DNA of 64,000 nt from the NCBI GenBank assembly GCA_947476465.1, contig CANJQN010000002.1, forward strand, positions 143,962 to 207,961, written 5' to 3'. Of the stretch, positions 35,611 to 43,019 are shown one piece after another. The stretch comes from Comamonadaceae bacterium (GTDB taxonomy: Bacteria > Pseudomonadota > Gammaproteobacteria > Burkholderiales > Burkholderiaceae_C). A program made the position numbers and the translations under genes. The notes beneath the pieces were generated by a model, which ran no database searches, was not told where the DNA came from, and worked only from the letters and a program-made list of their open reading frames with translations. Positions within the stretch are counted from its first letter, which is position 1; each line of letters starts with the position of its first letter.

Positions 35611-36306
35611 ATGAGCCAGACCCAACCGTGGGACGACGTCGTCAGCCAGGAGGAGCAGCGGGCCTATGCCGCCGCCGGCTTTGGCCGCCCCAGCGGCCTG
35701 GGCAAACGCCCGGGGCTGCTGATCATCGACGTGCAGTACCGCACCATAGGCACCAGGCGCGAACCCTTCTGGAAGGCGATCGAGGAATTCCCAACTTCCT
35801 GCGGCGACGTTGGCTGGAGGGCGGTCGATCACATCGTGCCCCTGCTGGCGCTATTTCGTGAGCGCGGCTGGCCGGTGATGTACCCGCACGTCGCGCCCAA
35901 GGTGTCCCATGAAGGCGGCCGCCTGGCCGAGAAGGTGCCGGCCATCATGAACGTCCCAGCCAAGGGCTATGAGTTCGTGCAGGAGGTCGCGCCGGTCGAT
36001 GGCGACGTGCTGCTGCCCAAGAAGCACCCGAGCGCCTTCTTCGGCACGGCCCTGAGCAGCCACCTGATCGACAAGCAGGTCGACACGGTGATCGTAGTCG
36101 GCTGCACCACCAGCGGCTGCATACGCGGGACAGTGGTCGATGCCTTTTCATTGAACTTCAAGGTGGCCGTGCCGCAGGAGTGCGTGTACGACCGTGGCAT
36201 CACCTCGCACAAGGTCAACTTGTTTGATCTGGCCCAGAAATACGCCGACGTGCTGCCCACGGCTGCCCTGATCGAGAAACTGCGTGCAGTGCCTGCGGCT
36301 GCGTGA
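35611..36306 (+). CDS. Isochorismatase-family amidase (N-carbamoylsarcosine amidase-like)
   Basis: A 231-aa cysteine hydrolase. The catalytic triad is visible: Asp in LLIIDVQYR, Lys in PKKHPSAFFGTAL, and Cys in VVGCTTSGCIRGTVVDAF with the usual cis-peptide VGCTTSG. The family includes N-carbamoylsarcosine amidohydrolase, maleamate amidohydrolase and nicotinamidase. Lying just after the cyclic amidohydrolase, it probably removes the carbamoyl or amide group of the ring-opened product. Last gene of the plus operon. Confidence 0.87.
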   Translation: MSQTQPWDDVVSQEEQRAYAAAGFGRPSGLGKRPGLLIIDVQYRTIGTRREPFWKAIEEFPTSCGDVGWRAVDHIVPLLALFRERGWPVMYPHVAPKVSHEGGRLAEKVPAIMNVPAKGYEFVQEVAPVDGDVLLPKKHPSAFFGTALSSHLIDKQVDTVIVVGCTTSGCIRGTVVDAFSLNFKVAVPQECVYDRGITSHKVNLFDLAQKYADVLPTAALIEKLRAVPAAA

Positions 36307-36414
36307 ACGCGGTGCCTGCACCTGCAATTAGATGCTTGCCAAGGCACTCCTGCCGTGCTTGAATGAACCCATCCGTATTCATTTGCGGGGCGGTTCGCGC
36401 CGTCCGGGTCCTTC

Positions 36415-38022
36415 ATGTCGCTTGCCGCTCCCGCGCCCCTGACCGCGGCCGAACCCAGTGATGACATCACGCGCCTGATGGCCGAGGCCGTGAGCTGGCA
36501 GCAGCGCAACGACTGGCGCCGTGCTCTGGGCCTGTACAAGCAGGTGCTCGCGCTCGAGCCGCAGCACGCTGGCGCGTTGCAGATGATGGGCGCGATGGTT
36601 TTCGGGTTTGAGCAATACAACGATGCCGTCAAGCTGTTCGAAATGGCGCTGGCCATCACCCCGGATGATCCCCAGATCCTCAGCAACCTCGGCGCCGCCC
36701 TGATTCCCCTGGCCCGCGCCGATGAGGCCCTGCCGTACTTCGATCTGGCGATTGCCCTGGCCCCCGCCGAGGCGCAGACCTGGAACAACCGCTCGCGCGC
36801 CCTGCTCACGCTGGGCCGGGCCCAGGAGGCGCTGGACAGCGTGGACCAGGCCATCGCCCTTCGGCCCGATTGGCCCGAGTTGCTGGCCGCGCGCGCCGAT
36901 TGCCTGGTGATCTTGCGGCAGGGCGAAGAGGCGTTGGCCGCCCACGACCGCGCCATCGCCCTGAACCCGTGGGATCCGGGCCTGTACCAGCTCAAGGCGG
37001 TCACCCTCAACCGCCTGGACCGCCCGCACGAGGCCATCGCCTGCTGCGAAACCGCCCACGAGCTTTCGCCAACGGACGGCAGGGCCATGCACACCAAGGC
37101 GATGCTGCTGATCTCGATGGGCGATTTCGAAACCGGCTGGCGTTTGTTCGAGCACCGCTACGACACGCCGACTGAGATCGGCCGGTGCCGCAGCTACCCG
37201 CAGCCGGTGTGGGATGGCCGGGCGCCCGTGACGGGCCGCACGGTGCTGCTGTACAACGATGCGGGCCTGGGCGACGGCCTCATGCTGGCGCGCTACGCCA
37301 CCGAAGTGGCGGCCATGGGTGCCAAGGTGATCCTGGAGGTTCAGCCCGCGCTGCTGCCATTGCTGCGCACGCTCCCGGGCGTTCACGAGTGCATCCCCAC
37401 GCACAGCCCACCGCCGCCCTTCGACCTGCATTGCCCCCTGTTCTCGCTGCCCATGACGATGAAGACGCGCACGGACAACGTGCCCGCGCCGCAGGGTTAT
37501 TTGCGCAGCCTGCCAGAACGCGACGCGCTGTGGGCGCAGCGCCTGGGCCCGCGCAGCGGCCGGCGGCGCGTGGGCCTGGTGTGGTCGGGCCTGCCGCAGA
37601 ACACCGACGACCGCAATCGCAGCCTGCGGCTGGAACGCTTTGCACAGGCCTTGCCCCTGGGCCTGGATTACTTCAGCCTGCAGGCGACCGTGCGCCCCGC
37701 CGACCAGCCGGCCCTGGCCGCCCGCCCCTGGATCCACGACTTTACGGGCGAGCTTCGCGACTTCGCCGACACCGCATCGCTGGCCGCGCAGATGGATCTG
37801 ATCGTGACGGTGGACACCAGCGTCGCCCACCTGGCCGGCGGCATGGGCCTGCCCACCTGGGTGGTGCTGCCCAGCCCCGCGCCCTACTGCTGGATGCGTG
37901 AGCGTGAGGATTCGCCCTGGTATGCCTCGGCGCGGCTGTGGCGCCAGGGCCCTGAGCGCGAGTGGGAGCCGGTGCTGGCGCGGGTGCGGGAGGGGTTGGT
38001 GGAGATGGCGGCGTTGCGGTAG
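36415..38022 (+). CDS. TPR protein with C-terminal GT9-like glycosyltransferase domain
   Basis: A 535-aa protein. The first about 235 residues are about six tetratricopeptide repeats (for example WRRALGLYKQVLALEPQHAGAL and EALDSVDQAIALRPDWPELL). The C-terminal half (from VLLYNDAGLGDGLMLARYATEVAAMG) resembles the heptosyltransferase/GT9 fold, including VGLVWSGLPQNTDDRNRSL and VDTSVAHLAGGMGLPTWVVLP. Such proteins are usually linked to glycan or protein glycosylation. It is a single gene without partners nearby. Confidence 0.87.
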   Translation: MSLAAPAPLTAAEPSDDITRLMAEAVSWQQRNDWRRALGLYKQVLALEPQHAGALQMMGAMVFGFEQYNDAVKLFEMALAITPDDPQILSNLGAALIPLARADEALPYFDLAIALAPAEAQTWNNRSRALLTLGRAQEALDSVDQAIALRPDWPELLAARADCLVILRQGEEALAAHDRAIALNPWDPGLYQLKAVTLNRLDRPHEAIACCETAHELSPTDGRAMHTKAMLLISMGDFETGWRLFEHRYDTPTEIGRCRSYPQPVWDGRAPVTGRTVLLYNDAGLGDGLMLARYATEVAAMGAKVILEVQPALLPLLRTLPGVHECIPTHSPPPPFDLHCPLFSLPMTMKTRTDNVPAPQGYLRSLPERDALWAQRLGPRSGRRRVGLVWSGLPQNTDDRNRSLRLERFAQALPLGLDYFSLQATVRPADQPALAARPWIHDFTGELRDFADTASLAAQMDLIVTVDTSVAHLAGGMGLPTWVVLPSPAPYCWMREREDSPWYASARLWRQGPEREWEPVLARVREGLVEMAALR

Positions 38023-38042
38023 AGGCGAGTACCCGAACAGAC

Positions 38043-38105
38043 GCCCAGAATATCCCGCAGCGTCCAACTTATCCCGCAGGTCTTGCGCGATACATTACGT
38101 TAGCC
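38043..38105 (+). repeat. 63-bp repeat A at the left edge of the cassette array
   Basis: Runs from CCCAGAATATCCCGCAGCGT to GCGATACATTACGTTAGCC. It matches the segment at 46103-46165 at 53 of 63 positions without gaps. It ends in GTTAGCC (38099-38105), like an integron core site, and immediately precedes the first cassette gene. Part of it folds as CCCGCAGGTC-TTGCG. It may be an attI-like remnant or a terminal attC. Confidence 0.7.
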
Positions 38106-38118
38106 TTCCGGTCCAACC

Positions 38119-38613
38119 ATGCTGAGACCCATCGCACTTGCCCTTTTGGTGGCCTCTTGCGCAACGCCTTCGACTCCCCCGGATACCTTCTCGTTCCGCT
38201 CGCGCGACTGGATCAAGCCGGGGTTGCAAGATCTAACTGCTACCGTGCAAGTCACGCGCCTCAACCCCGAGCTGTACAGAACTCGGTACGCCTTCGACGT
38301 ACCGGTTGACCCCATCCGCGGAATCAGCCCCTCGGCTTTCCACTACATTGCGTTTTGCGTGGCCGCGAAGCTGGCTGCCCAGAGCCATCGGGCTTACTGG
38401 TTAATCGGAACCGTAACTCCAGACCTCAAATACAGTCAGACAAAAGAGGTCGAATTTTTTGTTGCCATTGGTGACTCTCCAAATCAGTTCCCGTCCTCCG
38501 ATGCAGCTTCAAGGCGAATCCGCTGGCTCACTTCTGCTGCAGACACCGCTACCATTCGCCCAACCTGCGCCGCCATGCTCCGGGAAGAGTTGTTGTGGTC
38601 GGAGACAAGGTGA
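38119..38613 (+). CDS. Small predicted lipoprotein (cassette gene 1)
   Basis: A 164-aa protein of unknown function. The N-terminus MLRPIALALLVASCAT fits a lipoprotein signal with the lipobox ending at Cys14. The rest (DTFSFRSRDWIKPGLQDLTATVQVTRLNPELYRTRYAF and FHYIAFCVAAKLA) is not recognised. First gene of the cassette array, 13 bp after repeat A and directly followed by an attC-like site. Confidence 0.7.
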   Translation: MLRPIALALLVASCATPSTPPDTFSFRSRDWIKPGLQDLTATVQVTRLNPELYRTRYAFDVPVDPIRGISPSAFHYIAFCVAAKLAAQSHRAYWLIGTVTPDLKYSQTKEVEFFVAIGDSPNQFPSSDAASRRIRWLTSAADTATIRPTCAAMLREELLWSETR

Positions 38614-38614
38614 A

Positions 38615-38691
38615 GGCCAACGGGTCGTTCGACACGGACGCACACGTGCTTCCGCGCGCGTCGTATGCTCCGGTCAACTCCAACGTTAGGC
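38615..38691 (+). repeat. attC-like site 1
   Basis: Starts GGCCAACGGGTCGTTCGAC and ends CCGGTCAACTCCAACGTTAGGC, with the R' core GTTAGGC at 38685-38691. The two ends pair as an imperfect hairpin. The R'' side is degenerate, with one base missing compared with GCCTAAC. It lies right after the lipoprotein stop. Confidence 0.65.
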
Positions 38692-38758
38692 GGCTCCAAT
38701 ACAGCGACGCGGCAGCCAAGTGTCAACAAACTAACTTCACTGTGGAAGGAACTATCAC

Positions 38759-39049
38759 ATGTCCAAGGCCTACTGGGTGAGCGCGTATCGCGCGGTATAC
38801 GACGCTGGCAAGTTAGCCGCATATGCAAAACTCGCCGGTCCCGCACTTACGGCGGCAGGCGGTCGATTTCTTGCACGAGGCGAAGCTGCCGCGACGTTTG
38901 AACTCGGACAAAAGCAGCGCACCGTGGTGATCGAGTTCGACAGCGTCGAGCAGGCTGTTGCTGCCCACGACAGCCCCGCGTATCAAGCGGCTCTCGAGGC
39001 GCTTGGCGATGGTGCTGAACGCGATATCCGAATCGTTGAAGGTGTTTAG
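38759..39049 (+). CDS. DUF1330 family protein (cassette gene 2)
   Basis: A 96-aa protein of the DUF1330 dimeric ferredoxin-like family: KAYWVSAYRAVYDAGKLAAYAKLAGPAL, then GGRFLARG and VVIEFDSVEQAVAAHDSPAYQAAL. Function unknown. Proteins of this family occur often as integron cassettes. It is flanked by attC-like sites. Confidence 0.88.
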   Translation: MSKAYWVSAYRAVYDAGKLAAYAKLAGPALTAAGGRFLARGEAAATFELGQKQRTVVIEFDSVEQAVAAHDSPAYQAALEALGDGAERDIRIVEGV

Positions 39050-39118
39050 CGCTGTAGCTGTGAATTGTTGTCGTGCTTCTTCGCTAAAGGCAGGGTTCCG
39101 CGTGCTTTGCAAAGCGCC

Positions 39119-39228
39119 GCCTAACCCTTCGTTCGAGCGGACGCACTCCGGCAGGCCGGCTTTGGCCTTCATTTCATTCTGGGCCAAAGCCAGCCTGCCT
39201 CCACGCGCCGCTCAACTCCCCGTTGGGC
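39119..39228 (+). repeat. attC site 2
   Basis: The R'' core GCCTAAC (39119-39125) is followed by CCTTCGTTCGAGCGGACGC. The R' core GTTGGGC (39222-39228) is preceded by CGCCGCTCAACTCCCC. The 110-bp site is an imperfect inverted repeat, with GGCTTTGGCC and GGGCCAAAGCC inside. It matches the RYYYAAC...GTTRRRY rule for integron recombination sites. Confidence 0.85.
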
Positions 39229-39321
39229 GCCTCAACCCCCTCTTTTCCAGGCCGAGCCTACAGTCGTGACTCTCCTTGCCATTGCATCAGCCGATCGCAA
39301 CCTCGCCGCCGCCATCTGACC

Positions 39322-39693
39322 ATGTTCGAGTCCCGAAAGCACAAGCCGATTCCTTCGCGGGCGTTTGCCTGGCGCCTGCTCAAACATGTGGCTGCCGCGC
39401 TCGGCCTACTCTGCGCGTCACTGGTAGCCGGGATGCTTGGCTACATCAAGCTTGAGAACTTGTCGGTTGTCGACGCGTTTCTAAACGCGGCCATGCTTCT
39501 TGGTGGCATGGGACCCGTGAACGCCCCAACCACGACGCCGGGCAAAATCTTCGCAGGCGCGTACGCACTGTATGCGGGCCTGGTTTTCATCGGCACTGCA
39601 GCTCTCATCTTCACTCCCATTGCTCACCGCGTTCTTCACAAGTTTCACTGGGCACCGAGCCATGAATCGTCATCTTGCGCAGGAGACGCCTAA
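39322..39693 (+). CDS. Small two-helix membrane protein (cassette gene 3)
   Basis: A 123-aa protein of unknown function with two hydrophobic segments (about residues 21-41, HVAAALGLLCASLVAGML, and 77-98, YALYAGLVFIGTAALIFTPI). They are joined by a loop with NLSVVDAFLNAAMLLGGMGPVN. The stop codon TAA lies inside the R'' core of the next attC, a common cassette arrangement. Confidence 0.75.
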   Translation: MFESRKHKPIPSRAFAWRLLKHVAAALGLLCASLVAGMLGYIKLENLSVVDAFLNAAMLLGGMGPVNAPTTTPGKIFAGAYALYAGLVFIGTAALIFTPIAHRVLHKFHWAPSHESSSCAGDA

Positions 39694-39700
39694 CCCCTCG
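39688..39700 (+). repeat. attC site 3, left part (split by IS)
   Basis: R'' core GCCTAAC (39688-39694) plus CCCTCG, after which the attC sequence is cut by the insertion element. The continuation GTCGAGCTGAGCACC is found at 41036, on the other side of the element. Confidence 0.75.
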
Positions 39701-39974
39701 TAGATGGACGGCCCCTCTACGGCAAGAAACTGATCGACAGTTTTGGTGGTTGGGAAACGCGTGCAGTCGTATATCCGGCATCTGGAGTGGGCTCGTGTTG
39801 GCCCGTGCCGACATGGAATCTGCTCACGCGGTGCCAATCGATACAAGCGGCTGGCAAGCAGCTGGAAGAGTTATCGGCATCGATGCGTGATGGTGCGAAC
39901 CTGGCGGCCATGAGGGATCGATCAATGTCGTCGCAACGCGGGCAGGGTAATCACCGCTTTCTGGAAAGCGGTAT
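39701..39974 (-). ncRNA. Candidate bridge-RNA region of the IS1111-type element
   Basis: A non-coding stretch of about 274 bp between the transposase stop and the left IS end. In IS1111-type elements this 3' flank encodes the structured RNA that pairs with donor and target DNA. A perfect hairpin ACCGCTTT-CTGG-AAAGCGGT (39953-39972) lies directly after the transposase stop. I could not assign target-guide loops by eye. RNA function is inferred from family architecture. Confidence 0.5.
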
Positions 39975-40940
39975 TCAGGCCGGCATCGCGAAGGCCTGGC
40001 GGTTCAACTTCTTGGTGAGCGACTGCGTCTCATCGAACTTCTCCTTGTCACGCAGCGTCGCGTAGGAAATGCGTGCCAGCTTGTTGGCCAGGGCACAGGC
40101 CGCCTTGTTGTGGTTCGAGCGGCCTTGCACCTGCAGCGCCCACCTGCGCACGCCGTGGACCTCACGGCTCTTGCTGCGCGCCACGGCTGCGGCTCGCAGC
40201 ACGCTCCTGGCGCCGTGGGTGAGCAGCATGCGCAGGTAGCGGTCACCGCGCTTGGAGATATGCCCCAAGTAGCGCGAGCCTCCCGAGGAGTACTCCTTGG
40301 GCGTCAAGCCGAACCAGCTGGCGAAGTGTCGCGCATCCTTGAAGTGGCTCACATCGCCCGAAGTCGCCGCCACCAACGCGGTGGCCGTCAGCAAGCCAAT
40401 GCCGGGGATCGACAGCAGGGTCGCGCATGCAGGGCTCTGACGGGCCAGCACGCGGCTGATCGCCTCCAGGCCGGTGCGCGCGCCTACGGGGATGGCGATG
40501 CCGAACTCGCGCAGGAAGCCGCGCAGGGCGTTGATGCGTGAAGTGCGCGTGCCCATCCAGAGGCTGCGGATGCGATGCAAGCCCTGCAGAGCCTGCTGCT
40601 CGACGGACTTGATGCGCACCGGGCGCATGTCGGATGCCCGGGCGGCTTCCAGCAAGGCTGCCGCATCGGCGGCATCGGTCTTGTTGCGCTTGACGTAGGC
40701 GCGCAGGTACTGCGCGGGCAGCAGCCGCACTTCGATGCCGAGCCCATGGAGCCAGCGCGCCCAGTGGTGCGCGCAGCCGCACGACTCCATGATGACCAGC
40801 GACACATCGCGGTTGTGAAACCAGCGCTCGAACTGGGTACGCGTCAGGCGGTGGGTTTCAACCACCTTCCAGGAAGCATCGGCCACGGCCAGTTGGAAGA
40901 CAGACTTTGCCAAATCGACGGCATCGGTTGTAGCATTCAT
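39975..40940 (-). CDS. IS110-family transposase (DEDD recombinase)
   Basis: A 321-aa transposase. The N-terminal RuvC-like DEDD domain shows DAVDLAKSVFQLAVAD, Glu in IMESCGCAHHWARWL, and NKTDAADAAALLEAA. The C-terminal Transposase_20 domain shows LLSIPGIGLLTATALVAATSGDVSHF, ASWFGLTPKEYSSGGSRYLG, and SKRGDRYLRMLLTHGAR. The start at 40940 (MNATTDAVD) has AAAGGAG upstream. It appears intact. It is the only minus-strand gene in the cassette array. Confidence 0.95.
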   Translation of the reverse strand: MNATTDAVDLAKSVFQLAVADASWKVVETHRLTRTQFERWFHNRDVSLVIMESCGCAHHWARWLHGLGIEVRLLPAQYLRAYVKRNKTDAADAAALLEAARASDMRPVRIKSVEQQALQGLHRIRSLWMGTRTSRINALRGFLREFGIAIPVGARTGLEAISRVLARQSPACATLLSIPGIGLLTATALVAATSGDVSHFKDARHFASWFGLTPKEYSSGGSRYLGHISKRGDRYLRMLLTHGARSVLRAAAVARSKSREVHGVRRWALQVQGRSNHNKAACALANKLARISYATLRDKEKFDETQSLTKKLNRQAFAMPA

Positions 40941-41035
40941 TTCGGACTCCTTTCGTTTGCTGAAGACCTGATCCCCACGCCAATGAAGACCAGAGCGCGA
41001 ATTTCGCGCAAACAAACGGGGAGGCCATCCCATCA

Positions 41036-41072
41036 GTCGAGCTGAGCACCAACGGCAGGACGCCAGCCGACC
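41036..41072 (+). repeat. attC site 3, right remnant
   Basis: GTCGAGCTGAGCACCAACGG followed by CAGGACGCCAG continues the attC cut at 39700 and closely matches attC 4 (GTCAAGCTGAGCACCAACGG). The R' half with a GTTRRRY core could not be found before the next gene, so this attC is probably truncated and inactive. Confidence 0.6.
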
Positions 41073-41184
41073 AACAAGCGCTGTCGCGCAGGGGGCCTTT
41101 CGCCGCCTGCTGGATTGCCCAATGTCACCAGCCGACGTATCGTTGTACCGGCACGTAGAAGCAACTTGGCCGAAGGAGTGGAAT

Positions 41185-42117
41185 ATGACTAGTGCACTTC
41201 CCCAGCTCGCCGGGGGAATCTTCCTGAGCGACGGTGGCCTTGAGACCTCGCTCGTTTTCCTCGACAAGATCGAATTGCCGCATTTCGCAGCATTCACGCT
41301 ACTGGAAGATGAGCTTGGGCGAGAGCGCTTGAAGAGCTACTACGTTCCATACTTGGAACTCTGCGGCGAGACGCCCGGGGCTGGCTTCATACTTGAAACA
41401 CCTACATGGCGCGCCAATTCCGACTGGGCCGACCTGTTAGGCGTCGATGCCGCGCGCCTGAGAGCAATTAACACGGATGCTGCGCAGATGATGTGCTCGA
41501 TGCGCTCGCGCTGGGCATCACGCCTCAGTGGACCAATTGTTGTCAGTGGACTCATCGGTCCGCGGGGAGATGGCTACATTGCTGAGGCGCCCAGCAGCGT
41601 GGAAGACGCTGCCATCTATCACAACCTGCAGGCTGAGGCGCTTGCCGCTGGCGGCGTCGACATGCTCGCCGCCGTAACGATGACGACATCGGCAGAGGCC
41701 CTGGGTATTTCCTTGGCGGCGAAGCGCGTGGGATTGCCAGTGGTCATCTCGTTCACCGTTGAAACAGACGGCCGGTTGCCGAGTGGAGAGGCGCTGGGTG
41801 ATGCCATAGCAAGAGTGGACTCCTCCGCTCCGCCGGCGTACTTCGCCATCAACTGTGCGCATCCGACGCACTTCGAGAGTACCTTGATAGCCGGCGAACC
41901 GTGGACTGCGCGCATCCAGGGTCTACGAGCCAATGCCTCGACGAAGAGTCACGCTGAACTCGATGAATCAACCGAACTGGACATAGGGAACCCGAAGGAC
42001 CTCGCTCTACGGTACCGCGGCCTCAAGAGTGCTTTGCCACGGCTGAACGTACTGGGCGGCTGCTGCGGGACCGACTGGCGCCATCTTCGAGCTATACGGG
42101 ATGCTTGGGCCAGCTAG
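41185..42117 (+). CDS. Homocysteine S-methyltransferase family protein (cassette gene 4)
   Basis: A 310-aa zinc-dependent methyltransferase of the MmuM/BHMT type. The N-terminal DGGLETSLVF, Cys ligand in NCAHPTHF, and the CysCys ligands in LGGCCGTDWRHL are all present. GAAGGAG precedes the ATG. It would methylate homocysteine from S-methylmethionine or a similar donor. A metabolic gene of this size is long for a cassette. It lies between the IS and attC 4. Confidence 0.88.
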   Translation: MTSALPQLAGGIFLSDGGLETSLVFLDKIELPHFAAFTLLEDELGRERLKSYYVPYLELCGETPGAGFILETPTWRANSDWADLLGVDAARLRAINTDAAQMMCSMRSRWASRLSGPIVVSGLIGPRGDGYIAEAPSSVEDAAIYHNLQAEALAAGGVDMLAAVTMTTSAEALGISLAAKRVGLPVVISFTVETDGRLPSGEALGDAIARVDSSAPPAYFAINCAHPTHFESTLIAGEPWTARIQGLRANASTKSHAELDESTELDIGNPKDLALRYRGLKSALPRLNVLGGCCGTDWRHLRAIRDAWAS

Positions 42118-42141
42118 GCAAACCCAGCGCCCGACGCTGCG

Positions 42142-42270
42142 GCCTAACCCCTCGGTCAAGCTGAGCACCAACGGCAGGCCACCAAGTCCAAGCCACAGGT
42201 ACGGCGTACATTTTCTCAGGCCGGGCCCTGGCGTCCTGCCGTTGGCGCCCGCTCAACTCAAACGTTAGCC
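42142..42270 (+). repeat. attC site 4
   Basis: R'' core GCCTAAC (42142-42148) with CCCTCGGTCAAGCTGAGC, and R' end CGCTCAACTCAAACGTTAGCC (core at 42264-42270). CAACGGCAGG near the left pairs with CCTGCCGTTGG near the right. Length 129 bp. Confidence 0.85.
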
Positions 42271-42288
42271 GTCATCTGCCACCGCCAC

Positions 42289-42945
42289 ATGCGCCAGCAC
42301 ATAGCCTTTCTTCACACCTCGCCTGTCCACGTCGAGACGTTTGAGCGCCTAGTCCGAGACGCCTACCCCGCGTTGAAGGTTGAGCACCTTGTTAAAGAAG
42401 ATCTATTGGCAGAGGCCCAGCAGGTTGGCCCCACCTCCCCCATCTTGATTGCTCGAGTTCATGAAGCGATGAGGTCTGCCGCGTCAAGCGGAGCTTCAAT
42501 CGTCGCGTGTACCTGTTCAACTATCGGCGGGGCAGCGGAGAGAACGCCGACCGAAGGTTGTTTTCTCGCTGTGCGCATCGACCGCGCCATGGCTGACAAA
42601 GCGGTAAAGCGAGGGCCGAAAATCCTAGTCGTTGCAGCGCTCGAAAGCACATTGCAACCCACAATCGAGCTCATTCAAGAGTCGGCCTCACAGAGCAACC
42701 TCCAAGTAGAACTTCAAGTGGCTTTGGCCCGCGACGCGTGGCCGCATTTCACCAAAGGCAATCGCGATTCCTACATACAAGCAGTCGTACAGGCTGTGCG
42801 CTCGGAGCCGATACACGCAAATGTCATTGTCTTGGCCCAAGCATCAATGGCGCCGGCCGTCGAGTGTCTGCAAGAGCTGGGTGTAGAAGTACTTTCCAGT
42901 CCGAGCATCGGAGTGCAAGAGATTCTGGAGCGCCTCAGGCAATGA
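42289..42945 (+). CDS. Asp/Glu racemase-superfamily protein (cassette gene 5)
   Basis: A 218-aa protein of the aspartate/glutamate racemase superfamily: IAFLHTSPVHVETFERLV, the first motif ACTCSTIGGAAE with Cys present, and NVIVLAQASMAPAVECLQELGVEVLSSPSIG. The second motif has no Cys. Function unknown. It is unrelated in sequence detail to the racemase-like gene at 22151. It lies between attC sites 4 and 5. Confidence 0.8.
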   Translation: MRQHIAFLHTSPVHVETFERLVRDAYPALKVEHLVKEDLLAEAQQVGPTSPILIARVHEAMRSAASSGASIVACTCSTIGGAAERTPTEGCFLAVRIDRAMADKAVKRGPKILVVAALESTLQPTIELIQESASQSNLQVELQVALARDAWPHFTKGNRDSYIQAVVQAVRSEPIHANVIVLAQASMAPAVECLQELGVEVLSSPSIGVQEILERLRQ

Positions 42946-42946
42946 C

Positions 42947-43014
42947 GGTTAACCCTTCAATCGAGAGGCGTGCCCCGGCAAGCCGGGGCACGCCTCTCAT
43001 CTCAAACGTTAGGC
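42947..43014 (+). repeat. attC site 5 with a long perfect stem
   Basis: CGGTTAACCCTTCAATC, then a perfect 17-bp stem GAGAGGCGTGCCCCGGC (42963-42979), loop AA, the complementary arm (42982-42998), then ATCTCAAACGTTAGGC with the R' core GTTAGGC at 43008-43014. Only about 68 bp long. Confidence 0.8.
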
Positions 43015-43019
43015 CTCGC

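Larger units (their letters stand above)
39701..41035 (-). mobile_element. IS110-family (IS1111-type) insertion sequence in an attC site
   Basis: About 1,335 bp. Boundaries are set by rejoining the attC halves (CCCCTCG | GTCGAGC). There are short imperfect inverted repeats just inside the ends: ATGGACGGCCCC on the left and, on the complementary strand, ATGGCCTCCCC on the right. No target duplication is evident. One transposase gene lies on the minus strand with its long non-coding flank (about 270 bp) on the 3' side, the arrangement of the IS1111 subgroup. Elements of that subgroup are known to target integron attC sites. Confidence 0.85.

Noticed and set aside
22151..36306. Creatinine degradation pathway (M24 creatinase-like, hydantoinase, N-carbamoylsarcosine amidase)
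   Set aside because: The three folds fit on paper, but the M24 protein keeps all five metal ligands, unlike creatinase. No creatininase, creatinine deaminase or sarcosine oxidase is present, and the enzymes are in two operons of different composition.
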